DNA from: Rhodoplanes serenus
GTDB lineage: Bacteria; Pseudomonadota; Alphaproteobacteria; Rhizobiales; Xanthobacteraceae
Assembly (NCBI GenBank): GCA_945897515.1
Contig: CAMDFO010000039.1
Coordinates: 1 to 39,033, forward strand
Length of the DNA stretch: 39,033 nt
Reading direction: 5' to 3'
In this document: one piece after another, positions 1-10,574 of the stretch
Numbering within the stretch: the first letter of the stretch is position 1
How the letters are laid out: every line of letters starts with the position of its first letter
Made by a program: the position numbers and the translations under genes
The notes under the pieces: model-generated
What the model saw: the letters and a program-made list of their open reading frames with translations, nothing else
The model's database searches: none
What the model was told of the DNA's origin: nothing

Positions 1-1169
1 AGGGCGAGTCCGCCGACTCCGAGGATATGGAACGGATGAGCTCGGACGAGACGGAAGTCTCCGCCGATGCCTCGGAAGGCTCCGACGAAGCGGTCGATGC
101 TCCGGCCACCGACATGGCCGACGATTCCGAAATGGGCGAAGCGGAAACCAGCGCCGAACCCTGGCGTCCGCGCAATCGGATGAATGAGCCGCGCGGCCCC
201 GACTACAAGCCGTTCACCGGCCGCTTCGACGAGACGATAGCGGCCGAGGACCTTTGCGAGCCGGAAGAGCTCGACCGGCTGCGCGGCTATCTCGACAAGC
301 AGCTTTCGAATCTGCAGGGCGTGGTGGCGCGGCTCGCCAACCGGCTGCAGCGCCGCCTGATGGCGCAGCAGAACCGCGCCTGGGAGTTCGATCTCGAGGA
401 AGGCTTGCTCGATCCGTCGCGGCTCCCCCGCATCATCATGGACCCGCTGCACGCGCTGTCGTTCAAGCGCGAGAAGGAAACCAATTTCCGCGACACGGTG
501 GTGACGCTGCTGCTCGACAATTCCGGCTCGATGCGCGGCCGCCCAATCACGGTGGCGGCGACCTGCGCCGACATCCTGGCGCGCACCTTGGAGCGCTGCG
601 GCGTCAAGGTCGAGATCCTGGGCTTCACCACGCGCGCGTGGAAGGGCGGGCAGTCGCGCGAAGCCTGGCTCGCCGCCGGCAAGAACGCCAATCCGGGCCG
701 GCTCAACGATCTGCGGCACATCATCTACAAATCCGCCGACGCGCCGTGGCGGCGCGCGCGCAAGAACCTCGGCCTGATGATGCGCGAGGGCCTGCTCAAG
801 GAGAACATCGACGGCGAGGCGCTGGACTGGGCGCACAAGCGCCTGCTGGCCCGCACCGAGCAGCGCAAGATCCTGATGATGATTTCCGACGGCGCGCCGG
901 TCGACGACTCCACGCTCTCGGTCAATCCGGGCAACTATCTCGAACGGCACCTGCGTTGGGTGATCGAAGAGATCGAGACCCGTTCGCCGGTCGAACTGAT
1001 CGCCATCGGTATCGGCCACGACGTGACGCGCTACTATCGTCGCGCCGTCACCATCGTCGACGCCGAAGAGCTCGGCGGTGCGATGACCGAAAAGCTCGCA
1101 GAGCTGTTCGAGGAAAATGCCGAGCCTGAGCCGCGCCGGGCGCCGCCGCGCCGCCGCTTGCATTCGTAG
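1..1169 (+). CDS. cobT: Cobaltochelatase subunit CobT, C-terminal part (5' end outside window)
   Basis: CobT is, with CobS, the AAA+/VWA chaperone pair that drives CobN to insert cobalt into hydrogenobyrinic acid a,c-diamide in aerobic cobalamin synthesis; it acts in the cytoplasm. The frame is open from the first full codon (base 3), so the gene begins upstream. The first Met, at 27, lies in an acidic Asp/Glu/Ser-rich linker typical of the middle of CobT and is not the true start. The C-terminal half is a von Willebrand A domain: the MIDAS motif DNSGS is encoded at 516-530. An Arg/Pro-rich tail ends at the TAG. About 388 codons are present, against roughly 600-650 for the family. I see no frameshift. 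Family assignment is strong; the missing N-terminus cannot be judged. Confidence 0.93.
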   Translation, partial: GESADSEDMERMSSDETEVSADASEGSDEAVDAPATDMADDSEMGEAETSAEPWRPRNRMNEPRGPDYKPFTGRFDETIAAEDLCEPEELDRLRGYLDKQLSNLQGVVARLANRLQRRLMAQQNRAWEFDLEEGLLDPSRLPRIIMDPLHALSFKREKETNFRDTVVTLLLDNSGSMRGRPITVAATCADILARTLERCGVKVEILGFTTRAWKGGQSREAWLAAGKNANPGRLNDLRHIIYKSADAPWRRARKNLGLMMREGLLKENIDGEALDWAHKRLLARTEQRKILMMISDGAPVDDSTLSVNPGNYLERHLRWVIEEIETRSPVELIAIGIGHDVTRYYRRAVTIVDAEELGGAMTEKLAELFEENAEPEPRRAPPRRRLHS

Positions 1170-1207
1170 AGCGTTCTTCGGGCGTCTTGTGTGACATTGC
1201 GTGCCGG

Positions 1208-1257
1208 GTCGCGCTTCGCGCGACTTCGCTTGGGTCGGATCGCGATTCCTGCGATCC
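1208..1257. repeat. Two adjacent short hairpins between cobT and the next gene
   Basis: Two perfect 7-bp inverted repeats follow each other. The first is gtcgcgc/gcgcgac with loop ttc at 1208-1224. The second is ggatcgc/gcgatcc with a 7-base loop at 1237-1257. Neither is followed by a T run, so they are poor intrinsic terminators. They may be a small repeat element or a structured leader, because the second ends immediately before the ribosome-binding site of the gene starting at 1270. Confidence 0.5.
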
Positions 1258-1269
1258 GGGGAGGGGCTC

Positions 1270-2277
1270 TTGCACCGCCGATTTGTTTGCAGTCTCGCCG
1301 CGGCTTGGCTGATTGCTTTGGCGTCCGCCGCTCCGGCGCAGCGCGTCGCTGAGACGCGCAAGGTCGAAATTCGCGCGCAGACCATCGAAATGTTCGATCC
1401 CCGGGATGCTTCGCGCACGCGTTTCGGTGCGCTCGCATTCCGTGGCGGTCTTGTGCTGACGTCGTCGCACGCGGAGTTCGGCGGCATCTCGTCGCTTCGG
1501 GTGGGCGCCGATGGTGCGCGCTTCCTTGCGACCAGCGACAAGGGTAATTGGCTCCGCGGGCGTATCGTGTATCGCGGCACGGCGCCGATCGGTATCGCCG
1601 ATGCCGAGATGGCGCCGATCCTGGGAGCCGACGGACGTCCGCTCAACAAGCGCGGATGGTACGATACGGAGTCGCTCGCCGAAGACGGCGGCACGGTCTA
1701 TGTCGGCATCGAGCGCGTGCACGAGATCGTGCGTTTCGACTACGGCCGGCATGGCCTGCGGGCGCGCGGCCAGCCGATTCCGGTGCCGGCCGGCATCAAG
1801 GCGCTGCCGAACAACAAGAGCCTCGAATGCCTCGTGGTGCCGCCCCGTGGTGTGCCGCACGCTGGCACGCTGATCGCGATTTCCGAGCGCGGCGTCGACT
1901 CCAAAGGCAACATTCTCGGCTGGCTGATCGGCGGCGCGAGTCCCGGCGCCTTCACGGTCAAGCGCACCGATGAATTCGAGGTGAGCGATTGTGCGGTCAC
2001 GCCGCGCGGCGACCTCTTGATCCTGGAGCGGAGCTTCTCCTGGCTGCGTGGCGTCGCCATGCGTATTCGCCGCGTCCCGCTGGCGCGCGTGGCTCCCGGC
2101 GCGTTGCTCGATGGGCCCGAGTTGATCGTCGCCGACATGGGCTATCAGATCGACAACATGGAGGGGCTGTCGGTGCACACGGCCGCCGACGGTGCGCTGG
2201 TGCTGACGTTGATCTCCGACGACAATTTCTCGCCGCTGCAACGCACCGTGTTGCTGCAATTCACGCTAGCGGAATAA
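1270..2277 (+). CDS. Exported esterase-like / phytase-like protein
   Basis: A 335-residue protein of the phytase-like, esterase-like family (PF13449/COG4246 type), a beta-propeller-like fold often labelled esterase-like activity of phytase. The substrate is unknown. I chose the TTG at 1270 because a strong GGGGAGGGG lies about 5 bases upstream and the product then opens with a clean signal peptide (basic HRR, hydrophobic core, AAPAQ cleavage region), so it is likely periplasmic. A GTG at 1201 in the same frame would add 23 residues translated from the hairpin region and looks less natural. Family-like features include a WYDTESLAEDGG segment, an ALPNNKSLECL segment near the middle and an IDNMEGLSV segment near the end. 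A bidirectional terminator follows directly, so the gene is probably transcribed alone. The family call is reasonable; the enzymatic role is not established by sequence. Confidence 0.8.
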   Translation: MHRRFVCSLAAAWLIALASAAPAQRVAETRKVEIRAQTIEMFDPRDASRTRFGALAFRGGLVLTSSHAEFGGISSLRVGADGARFLATSDKGNWLRGRIVYRGTAPIGIADAEMAPILGADGRPLNKRGWYDTESLAEDGGTVYVGIERVHEIVRFDYGRHGLRARGQPIPVPAGIKALPNNKSLECLVVPPRGVPHAGTLIAISERGVDSKGNILGWLIGGASPGAFTVKRTDEFEVSDCAVTPRGDLLILERSFSWLRGVAMRIRRVPLARVAPGALLDGPELIVADMGYQIDNMEGLSVHTAADGALVLTLISDDNFSPLQRTVLLQFTLAE

Positions 2278-2282
2278 AGCAA

Positions 2283-2308
2283 AAGAGGCGGCCTTTCGGC
2301 CGCCTCTT
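2283..2308. terminator. Bidirectional intrinsic terminator
   Basis: A perfect 11-bp stem, aagaggcggcc/ggccgcctctt, with a tttc loop. T-rich sequence follows on the plus side and A-rich sequence precedes it, which gives a U tract for minus-strand transcripts. It sits 5 bases after the stop of the esterase-like gene and 25 bases beyond the stop of rpmB, so it serves two convergent genes. Confidence 0.9.
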
Positions 2309-2333
2309 GATTTCTTGCAGCCTGGATCGGCGA

Positions 2334-2624
2334 TCAGCCCGCCGCGGCCTGCTTCTTCTTGATCTGACGCTTGAGCAACTGCGCCTTCGGCGCAAGCTGT
2401 TCGTCCTTGGCCTTGGCCAGGAAGGCGTCGAGCCCGCCGCGATGGTCAACGGACTTCAGCGCGTTAGCCGAGACCCGCAGCTTGACCGAGCGTCCGAGCG
2501 TGTCGGACATCAGGGTCACGTTCAGCAGGTTGGGCAGGAACCGCCGCTTGGTCTTGATATTCGAATGGCTCACCTTGTGGCCCACCTGGGCCCCTTTGCC
2601 GGTGAGATCGCAGCGACGTGACAT
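2334..2624 (-). CDS. rpmB: 50S ribosomal protein L28
   Basis: A 96-residue protein with the complete L28 pattern: an N-terminal [10 protein letters not shown], then [15 protein letters not shown], then [18 protein letters not shown], and a basic C-terminal extension typical of alphaproteobacterial L28. It is a structural component of the large ribosomal subunit. The ATG at 2624 is chosen because the family always starts with M-S-R; the open frame continues 46 codons upstream but that part resembles nothing in L28. It is convergent with the esterase-like gene and shares the terminator at 2283-2308. It is divergent from the DUF3108 gene, so its promoter must lie in the 2625-2875 interval. Confidence 0.97.
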   Translation of the reverse strand: MSRRCDLTGKGAQVGHKVSHSNIKTKRRFLPNLLNVTLMSDTLGRSVKLRVSANALKSVDHRGGLDAFLAKAKDEQLAPKAQLLKRQIKKKQAAAG

Positions 2625-2875
2625 CACAAAACCCCGGATTGTACGGGCGCCAAGCCGGCGCCGGATGCTTGTGCTCTTGGATGGTTGGCCGGACGTATAG
2701 GGGCGGGGGGAAATGGCGTCAAGGCGAGCGTTTTCAGCGGTCCAGCCTCGACGGGCCTTCATACAAACGACTCATTCCCCTCCGAGATCGGGGATAAGGT
2801 GGCGCGGATGCCTTGATCGGCCCTTATGGGCGCGGCAAATGCGCTACCAACAGCGTTTCTGGGAGATTCGGAATC

Positions 2876-3715
2876 GTGGGCTGGGGTGCCGTTCGAACTG
2901 CGATGGGGCTCGTCGCTCCGATCCTTGCCGCCATCGCACCCGCCCATGCGCAGGGCCGGCTCGATGCTCGCTATACCGTAACGCTGGCAGGATTGCCGAT
3001 CGGCAAGGGCGCGTGGGTCATCGATATCGCCGAGGACCAGTACACCGCCGCGGCGAGCGGGACGACCGCGGGGCTCATGCGGGTCTTCGCCAGCGGCCAG
3101 GGCAGCGGCGCGTCTCGCGGCTTCATTGTCGGCGGCGCGCCGGTGCCGGCGAGTTTCGCGGCGAGCGTCACGTCCGACAAGAAGACCGAAGAAATCCGCA
3201 TGTCGCTGGTCTCCGGGACCGTGAAGGAGTTTGCGCTCAGTCCGCCCGCAGTGCCCAATCCGGAGCGCATTCCGGTCACTGAAGCGCACCGCCGCGGTGT
3301 CATCGACCCGATGACATCCTCGCTTTACCGCGTGCCCGGCAACGCCGATCTGTTCGGCCCCGAGGCCTGCCCGCGCCTTGTTTCGGTGTTCGATGGTCGC
3401 CTGCGCTATGATCTGCAGCTCGCGTACAAGCGCACGGAACGGGTCAAGGCAGAGAAGGGCTATGACGGTCCGGCGGTGGTTTGCGCCATCTATTTCTCGC
3501 CGATCGCAGGCTACGTGCCGTCTCGCGCCGCCATCAAGTATCTGATCGAGCAGCGCGGCATGGAGGCATGGCTGGTGCCGGTCGCGGGCACCCGCGTGAT
3601 GGTGCCGTTCCGCCTGTCGATCCCGACCCCGATCGGCGTCGGCGTCATGCAGGCGACGCAATTCGTGTCGGCATCCCAGCCGCCCCGCGCCGCTGCCTCG
3701 GGCAAGACCCAGTGA
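2876..3715 (+). CDS. Exported DUF3108-type protein
   Basis: About 279 residues. An N-terminal signal peptide (hydrophobic MGLVAPILAAIAPAHA, cleavage near AHAQ) precedes a mature domain opening RLDARYTVTLAGLPIGKG. This matches DUF3108 proteins of alphaproteobacteria, periplasmic proteins of unknown function with a lipid-binding-like beta fold. A later stretch, DGRLRYDLQL, and the repeated short strands fit the family. The GTG at 2876 has GGGAG at 2861-2865; an ATG at 2900 and an upstream ATG at 2813 are alternatives, the latter adding 21 residues before the signal peptide. It is divergent from rpmB. The next 337 bases hold no clear gene. The family call is fairly secure and the function is unknown. 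Confidence 0.8.
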   Translation: MGWGAVRTAMGLVAPILAAIAPAHAQGRLDARYTVTLAGLPIGKGAWVIDIAEDQYTAAASGTTAGLMRVFASGQGSGASRGFIVGGAPVPASFAASVTSDKKTEEIRMSLVSGTVKEFALSPPAVPNPERIPVTEAHRRGVIDPMTSSLYRVPGNADLFGPEACPRLVSVFDGRLRYDLQLAYKRTERVKAEKGYDGPAVVCAIYFSPIAGYVPSRAAIKYLIEQRGMEAWLVPVAGTRVMVPFRLSIPTPIGVGVMQATQFVSASQPPRAAASGKTQ

Positions 3716-4052
3716 CCGTGGTTACGAACGGCCGAGATTATCCACAATTTCCATAGCTGCCCGCCATTGACTTTTGAGCCGGAGGCGTTCGCGCCGCGCA
3801 TTAATCTTTGAACCGCAAAACAGCCGCGCCAGCATCAAGCCAGTACCCTGGCTTGGGACCTGAACCTCCATGGGCCACGACATATCGTAGAGAACAGACC
3901 CGTCAAACCCGGAGTCAGCGATTCGGGCGCGGTTCGTTCCAGACTCGTTCCAAACCTTGAGGGAGCAACCCTTTTCGCGTCGCATTGTGATGCATTGTGG
4001 TACAGAAAGGCCGTTCCGCCGCTGATGCGGGGCGCTCTCCGCCAGGAAAACA
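3716..4052. other. Intergenic region before the helicase gene, with two pairs of phased direct repeats
   Basis: No convincing gene lies in these 337 bases; reading frames on the minus strand continue antisense into the helicase and have no family signature. Two direct-repeat pairs stand out: CGTTCCA at 3935-3941 and 3946-3952 (11-base period), and GCATTGTG at 3982-3989 and 3992-3999 (10-base period). Both periods are about one helical turn, as expected for tandem regulator half-sites, and both lie 55-120 bases before the helicase start. The link to regulation is inference. Confidence 0.4.
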
Positions 4053-7334
<3,282 letters not shown>

Positions 7335-7362
7335 GCCGTTAGGCTCACGTGGACCCGCAGCT

Positions 7363-7737
7363 TTGGATCGTCAGCGCATCGACAAATGGCTCTGGCATGC
7401 CCGCGTGGTGCGCACGCGTTCGGCCGCCAGCGCTCTGGTCGCCTCCGGCCTGGTCCGCCTGAACAGCGCCCGCATGAACACGCCAAGCCAGTTGGTGCGG
7501 CCGGGCGATGTCGTCACGGTGGCGCTCGATCGCAACGTGCGGATCCTCAAGGTGACTGGCTTTGCCGAGCGGCGCGGCTCGGCCGATCTTGCCAGGGAAC
7601 TCTGCAAGGATCTTTCGCCGCCGCCTGCGCCCCGGCCCGACCCGCAGCCGGCGCAGCGTGAGCCTGGAACCGGCCGGCCGACCAAGCGCGAGCGTCGCGA
7701 GACCGATCGTCTCGGCAATTGGGACGGCGAGGAATGA
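7363..7737 (+). CDS. S4-domain RNA-binding protein (Hsp15/HslR-like)
   Basis: A 124-residue protein starting with an S4 domain (IDKWLWHARVVRTRSAA, then GLVRLNSARM and VRPGDVVTVAL), the layout of Hsp15, which in E. coli binds stalled 50S subunits carrying nascent chains. The C-terminal third is Pro/Arg-rich (PAPRPDPQPAQ) with a KRERRETDRL segment, common in alphaproteobacterial members. The TTG at 7363 is the only sensible start for a full S4 domain, and no strong Shine-Dalgarno is visible. It lies 28 bases after the helicase stop, so cotranscription is likely. It could also be called a heat-shock or ribosome-recycling factor; the exact role is not proven. Confidence 0.88.
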   Translation: MDRQRIDKWLWHARVVRTRSAASALVASGLVRLNSARMNTPSQLVRPGDVVTVALDRNVRILKVTGFAERRGSADLARELCKDLSPPPAPRPDPQPAQREPGTGRPTKRERRETDRLGNWDGEE

Positions 7738-7857
7738 TCGTCTCGGGACTGCTCGGAAAGCGGCAGAAACCCGCGTGAAACCGGTTATTCCCTTGCGAAC
7801 GAAGCCCCCTTGCGGTAGGGACCCGCACGTGATCCATCGCCGCGTTCGGACCTAGCA

Positions 7858-8196
7858 ATGACCTATATCGTCAACGACAATTGCATCAAGTGCAAGTACA
7901 TGGACTGCGTCGAGGTCTGTCCGGTGGATTGCTTCTACGAAGGCGAGAACATGCTCGTCATCCATCCTGACGAGTGCATCGATTGCGGGGTCTGCGAGCC
8001 GGAATGCCCGGTCGAAGCGATCAAGCCCGATACCGAGCCGGGTCTGGAAAAGTGGCTGGAGGTCAACGCGGAATACGCCAAATCCTGGCCGAATATCACG
8101 GTCAAGAAAGAGGCCCCTCCGGACGCCAAGGACTGGGAAGGGGTGCCGGACAAGTTTGCGAAATTCTTCTCTCCTGAGCCGGGTACCGGCGATTAA
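7858..8196 (+). CDS. fdxA: Seven-iron ferredoxin FdxA ([3Fe-4S][4Fe-4S])
   Basis: A 112-residue electron carrier of the Azotobacter ferredoxin I type. The first cysteine group is C9, C12, C17, C21 and C25; the second is C40, C43, C46 and C50, in [12 protein letters not shown]. One cluster is therefore expected to be 3Fe-4S and the other 4Fe-4S. The C-terminal extension ([18 protein letters not shown]) is the usual alphaproteobacterial FdxA tail. The ATG at 7858 is followed at once by the conserved [13 protein letters not shown]. The fdxA-carD neighbourhood is common in alphaproteobacteria from general knowledge. The redox partner is not evident here. Confidence 0.96.
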   Translation: MTYIVNDNCIKCKYMDCVEVCPVDCFYEGENMLVIHPDECIDCGVCEPECPVEAIKPDTEPGLEKWLEVNAEYAKSWPNITVKKEAPPDAKDWEGVPDKFAKFFSPEPGTGD

Positions 8197-8281
8197 CCGT
8201 ATTACCTGCAATCTTAACCATTTTTAACGAATCCGCTTCGCCAAAGCCGCTCGGAATCGCTCCGGGCAGTGCGGTAAGGCT

Positions 8282-8309
8282 TTGATTTTCGTGAAAAATG
8301 TGCTATACA
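8282..8309 (+). promoter_or_regulatory. Predicted housekeeping promoter upstream of carD
   Basis: TTGATT at 8282-8287 and TATACA at 8304-8309 are separated by 16 bases, a good sigma-70-type promoter by eye. Transcription would begin near 8316, only about 20 bases before the terminator stem at 8336. It presumably serves carD. Confidence 0.6.
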
Positions 8310-8335
8310 GGCCCTACATGGATTTTTCGCCCGGC

Positions 8336-8360
8336 CGCTCCCCGTGGGGAGCGTTTTTTT
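8336..8360 (+). terminator. Strong intrinsic terminator between the promoter and carD
   Basis: A 7-bp GC-rich stem, cgctccc/gggagcg, with a cgtg loop (8336-8353), is followed by seven T (8354-8360). It lies 20 bases after the predicted transcription start and before carD, so it could end read-through from fdxA, or act as an attenuator that yields a roughly 45-base RNA. Confidence 0.85.
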
Positions 8361-8386
8361 CGCGAAGAATCCCCATATGACCCCGA

Positions 8387-9166
8387 ATGGGGCGTGTCCG
8401 GTACACGCACAAGCTGTTGGCAGGGAAGATGCGTCACAAGTCCAAGAAGGGCTCAGCCGGGGCAACCCGTCGAGCCAAGAAGTCGTCGGCCGGTGCTACC
8501 CGGCGGACATCGCAGGCCCCGCGCGGTTCCGCCCGTCGGGGGGCTCCCGTGGCCAAATCGCTCGGCCGTCGCAAGCCAGAGCAAGGAGTAGTTCCTGGAA
8601 TGACCCCCAAGAAGACGACGCAACGCCAGGGCTTCAAGACCAGCGAATTCATCGTCTATCCGGCGCATGGCGTCGGTCAGATCGTTTCCATTGAGGAGCA
8701 GGAGGTTGCGGGCGCCAAGCTCGAGCTTTTCGTCATCAGTTTCATCAAGGACAAGATGACGTTGCGAGTGCCCACGGCCAAGATCGCCGCGGTCGGCATG
8801 CGCAAGCTTGCCGAAGGCGCCGTGGTGAAGCGCGCGCTCGAGACGCTCAAGGGCCGCGCCCGGGTCAAGCGCACCATGTGGTCGCGCCGCGCCCAGGAGT
8901 ACGAAGCCAAGATCAATTCTGGCGACATCGTCGCGATCGCCGAAGTGGTCCGCGATCTGTTCCGTTCCGAGAGCCAGCCCGAGCAGTCCTATAGCGAGCG
9001 GCAGCTTTACGAAGCGGCGCTCGACCGGCTGTCGCGCGAAATCGGCGCGGTGCAGCACGTCACCGAGACCGAAGCCGTCAAGGAAATCGAGGCGGCGCTC
9101 GCCAAGGGCCCTCGCCGGGGTCCGAAGCCGGCTGAAGAGCTGGTGGAGGAAGAAGCGGCCGCCTAA
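8387..9166 (+). CDS. carD: CarD/CdnL-family RNA polymerase-binding regulator
   Basis: CarD/CdnL proteins bind the RNA polymerase beta subunit and stabilise open complexes at rRNA and housekeeping promoters. The RNAP-interaction domain starts at FKTSEFIVYPAHGVGQI, and the helical C-terminal domain contains TMWSRRAQEYEAKINSGD with W165, the position of the tryptophan that wedges into promoter DNA in mycobacterial CarD. From the ATG at 8387 the product has 259 residues. Its first 71 are Lys/Arg/Ser/Ala-rich and include a near-duplicated SAGATRR. The ATG at 8600 (MTPKKTTQRQGF, AAGGAG upstream) would give 188 residues, closer to the usual length of 160-190. Which start is used is undecided. A GNRA-loop terminator follows. 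The family call is very secure. Confidence 0.93.
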   Translation: MGRVRYTHKLLAGKMRHKSKKGSAGATRRAKKSSAGATRRTSQAPRGSARRGAPVAKSLGRRKPEQGVVPGMTPKKTTQRQGFKTSEFIVYPAHGVGQIVSIEEQEVAGAKLELFVISFIKDKMTLRVPTAKIAAVGMRKLAEGAVVKRALETLKGRARVKRTMWSRRAQEYEAKINSGDIVAIAEVVRDLFRSESQPEQSYSERQLYEAALDRLSREIGAVQHVTETEAVKEIEAALAKGPRRGPKPAEELVEEEAAA

Positions 9167-9195
9167 CAGCGCCTCTTCATTGCAGAGTTACGAGA

Positions 9196-9221
9196 AGCCC
9201 GGCGGAAACGCCGGGCTTTTT
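9196..9221 (+). terminator. Intrinsic terminator of carD
   Basis: A stem agcccggcg/cgccgggct with a gaaa tetraloop (GNRA type) at 9196-9217, followed by a T run to 9221. It lies 30 bases after the carD stop. Confidence 0.9.
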
Positions 9222-9335
9222 GATTCTGATTCGTACGCTGTTGAACCTGCGCGTCTCACGTCTGAAATGGCGCAAAACCACATTGAGCGAGCTTTTGGTC
9301 TACCAATGGTTCTTGACCATTGAGGCGATTCGCAA

Positions 9336-9542
9336 ATGCGGCGGGAAAAATCCTCGACACTGCTTGCTTGCCGCTCGTGCAACAGCGCGGGCGCCGCCTT
9401 CTGGGACGGCAACAGCAGCGGCGAACGATTTCTAGAATCGCTTTCCAGCGAATTCAGGCGCGGACCGGGAAGAGACAGCCACGGCCTGCCCGAGGTCTTT
9501 TGCAGGAATTGCAACGTGCGAGTGCTGCTCACGCTGAAATAG
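9336..9542 (+). CDS. Hypothetical small protein with two CxxC pairs
   Basis: I do not recognise a family. The 68-residue frame carries CRSC near residue 12 and CRNC near residue 57, the spacing of a small zinc-ribbon protein in which two CxxC knuckles hold one zinc. Between them is a mixed polar stretch (GAAFWDGNSSGERF) and an LPEVF lead-in to the second knuckle; the end is VRVLLTLK. The ATG at 9336 has a modest GAGG about 10 bases upstream. The stop is 27 bases from the stop of the convergent small gene at 9570-9725, with a hairpin between them. The base composition is less GC-rich than in the neighbours. It could be a chance frame in a gene-poor stretch, but the paired cysteines argue for a real product. 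Confidence 0.45.
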   Translation: MRREKSSTLLACRSCNSAGAAFWDGNSSGERFLESLSSEFRRGPGRDSHGLPEVFCRNCNVRVLLTLK

Positions 9543-9545
9543 CGC

Positions 9546-9567
9546 GTGTCCTGGGCGGTCCGGACAC
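9546..9567. terminator. Hairpin between two convergent small genes (possible terminator)
   Basis: gtgtcc at 9546-9551 pairs with ggacac at 9562-9567 around a 10-base loop. It lies in the 27-base gap between the stops at 9542 and 9572. No T run follows on the plus side, so as a terminator it is weak, but its position fits a shared end point. Confidence 0.35.
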
Positions 9568-9569
9568 CC

Positions 9570-9725
9570 TTATGTCGCGTCGCGATTTTTTCGTTGCAGG
9601 CGTTCGTAGATGATCGCGTGGGTCCGGTCAGCGGCCGCGCGCTTGCTTCTCACTTTCTGGAACGCAGTCCAGATCACGAGGCAGGCAAAAAATAGAATGA
9701 TGCTGATAGGCCCTAAGGCATCCAC
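9570..9725 (-). CDS. Hypothetical 51-residue single-span membrane protein
   Basis: Reading the minus strand from a GTG at 9725 gives 51 codons to a TAA at 9570-9572. The product starts MDALGP, has a hydrophobic segment ISIILFFACLVIWTAF (residues 7-22), then a basic helix KVRSKRAAADRTHAIIYERL and a short charged end. This is a single transmembrane helix with a positive cytoplasmic tail, N-terminus outside by the positive-inside rule. AAGGGA lies about 9-10 bases before the GTG. It is convergent with the CxxC gene. I do not recognise a family. The length is close to what chance could give, but a clean span followed by an amphipathic basic helix plus a ribosome-binding site makes a real gene plausible. 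Confidence 0.45.
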   Translation of the reverse strand: MDALGPISIILFFACLVIWTAFQKVRSKRAAADRTHAIIYERLQRKNRDAT

Positions 9726-10065
9726 GCAGCTTCATCCCTTGCTTTGGCCCTACCCCCCTCTTTCAAGGATGAGCAAGCGTAGCACCGCGATGTTGACGGG
9801 GTATGAATTCATTAAATGAAATGCGGTTAGCGCGGCTTCAGGAACGGCTGAAAGCAGCGAATCCGGCCGTTGTCGAGCGATAGAGCGCAATGTGCCCACC
9901 CATGCCGCTGTGCGCTTATTCCTACGGGATGGTGAAAAACGCTGGTTTGGAACCCCTCAAAACTGCGTAGCCACCCCACCCGCGGTGCGATAGGCTTCAC
10001 ATCAATCCAACCCAAAACAACAACAACACGGCCTTTCAAGGCCGATCGATCAGCGAGGGAGCGAC
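9726..10065. other. Intergenic leader before the molybdenum hydroxylase genes
   Basis: No gene can be supported in these 340 bases. Short frames exist on both strands but none has a family signature. A small hairpin, cggcctt/aaggccg with loop tc, lies just before GATCGATC and the GAGGGAG ribosome-binding site of the next gene, in the likely 5' leader. The promoter of the hydroxylase operon presumably lies here, but I cannot place it. Confidence 0.35.
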
Positions 10066-10563
10066 ATGCCTAAACTCAACATCAACGGACGCATCCGCGA
10101 TGTCCAAGTGGAGCCCGACACGCCGCTGCTGTGGGCGATCCGCGAGCAGGTCGGACTGACCGGCACGAAATACGGCTGCGGCGTCGCGCAATGCGGCGCG
10201 TGCTCGGTGCACATCAACGGTGAATTGCAGCGCTCGTGCTCGATGCGCGTGAGCGACGTGAAGCCCTCCGACAAGATCGTCACCATCGAGGGCCTGTCGC
10301 GCAATTCATCGCATCCGGTGCAGAAGGCGTGGCTTGCGGTCGACGTGCCGCAATGCGGCTACTGCCAGTCCGGACAGATCATGGCGGCGGTGTCGCTGTT
10401 GAAGAAGAACCCGAAGCCGACCGACAAGGACATCGACGAGGCGATGACCAACATCTGCCGCTGCGGCACCTATCAGCGTGTCCGCGAGGCGGTGCACATG
10501 GCAGCAGGCAACGGCAATGGCACGCGCGCGCGTTCCGCCGACCGCGCCAGCCGCCGGTCGTGA
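10066..10563 (+). CDS. (2Fe-2S) small subunit of an isoquinoline 1-oxidoreductase-type molybdenum hydroxylase
   Basis: A 165-residue protein with two [2Fe-2S] domains that passes electrons from the molybdenum centre of its partner. The plant-type cluster cysteines are C38, C43, C46 and C58; the second, four-helix domain uses C97, C100, C131 and C133 ([11 protein letters not shown] and NICRCGTY). Length and motifs match IorA and the small subunit of related aldehyde or xanthine oxidoreductases. GAGGGAG precedes the ATG. The large subunit begins 11 bases after the stop, so the two form an operon. The C-terminus is a short Arg-rich extension. The subunit type is secure; the substrate (N-heterocycle, aldehyde or other) cannot be told. 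Confidence 0.93.
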   Translation: MPKLNINGRIRDVQVEPDTPLLWAIREQVGLTGTKYGCGVAQCGACSVHINGELQRSCSMRVSDVKPSDKIVTIEGLSRNSSHPVQKAWLAVDVPQCGYCQSGQIMAAVSLLKKNPKPTDKDIDEAMTNICRCGTYQRVREAVHMAAGNGNGTRARSADRASRRS

Positions 10564-10574
10564 GGGAGATCGTC

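Noticed and set aside
9610-9819. A 69-codon plus-strand frame over the membrane miniprotein gene.
   Set aside because: Its composition is irregular, and the opposite strand gives a far better product with a clean transmembrane helix.
9821-9993. Two short frames (9821-9883 and 9880-9993) that look coding-like and might be one frameshifted gene remnant.
   Set aside because: Too short, no recognised family, and the join needs an assumed frameshift. Could be tested by a translated search, but not supportable here.
10236-10574. A 113-codon upstream extension of the molybdopterin subunit.
   Set aside because: It overlaps the iron-sulfur subunit in another frame, and the Tat signal with a ribosome-binding site marks the start at 10575.
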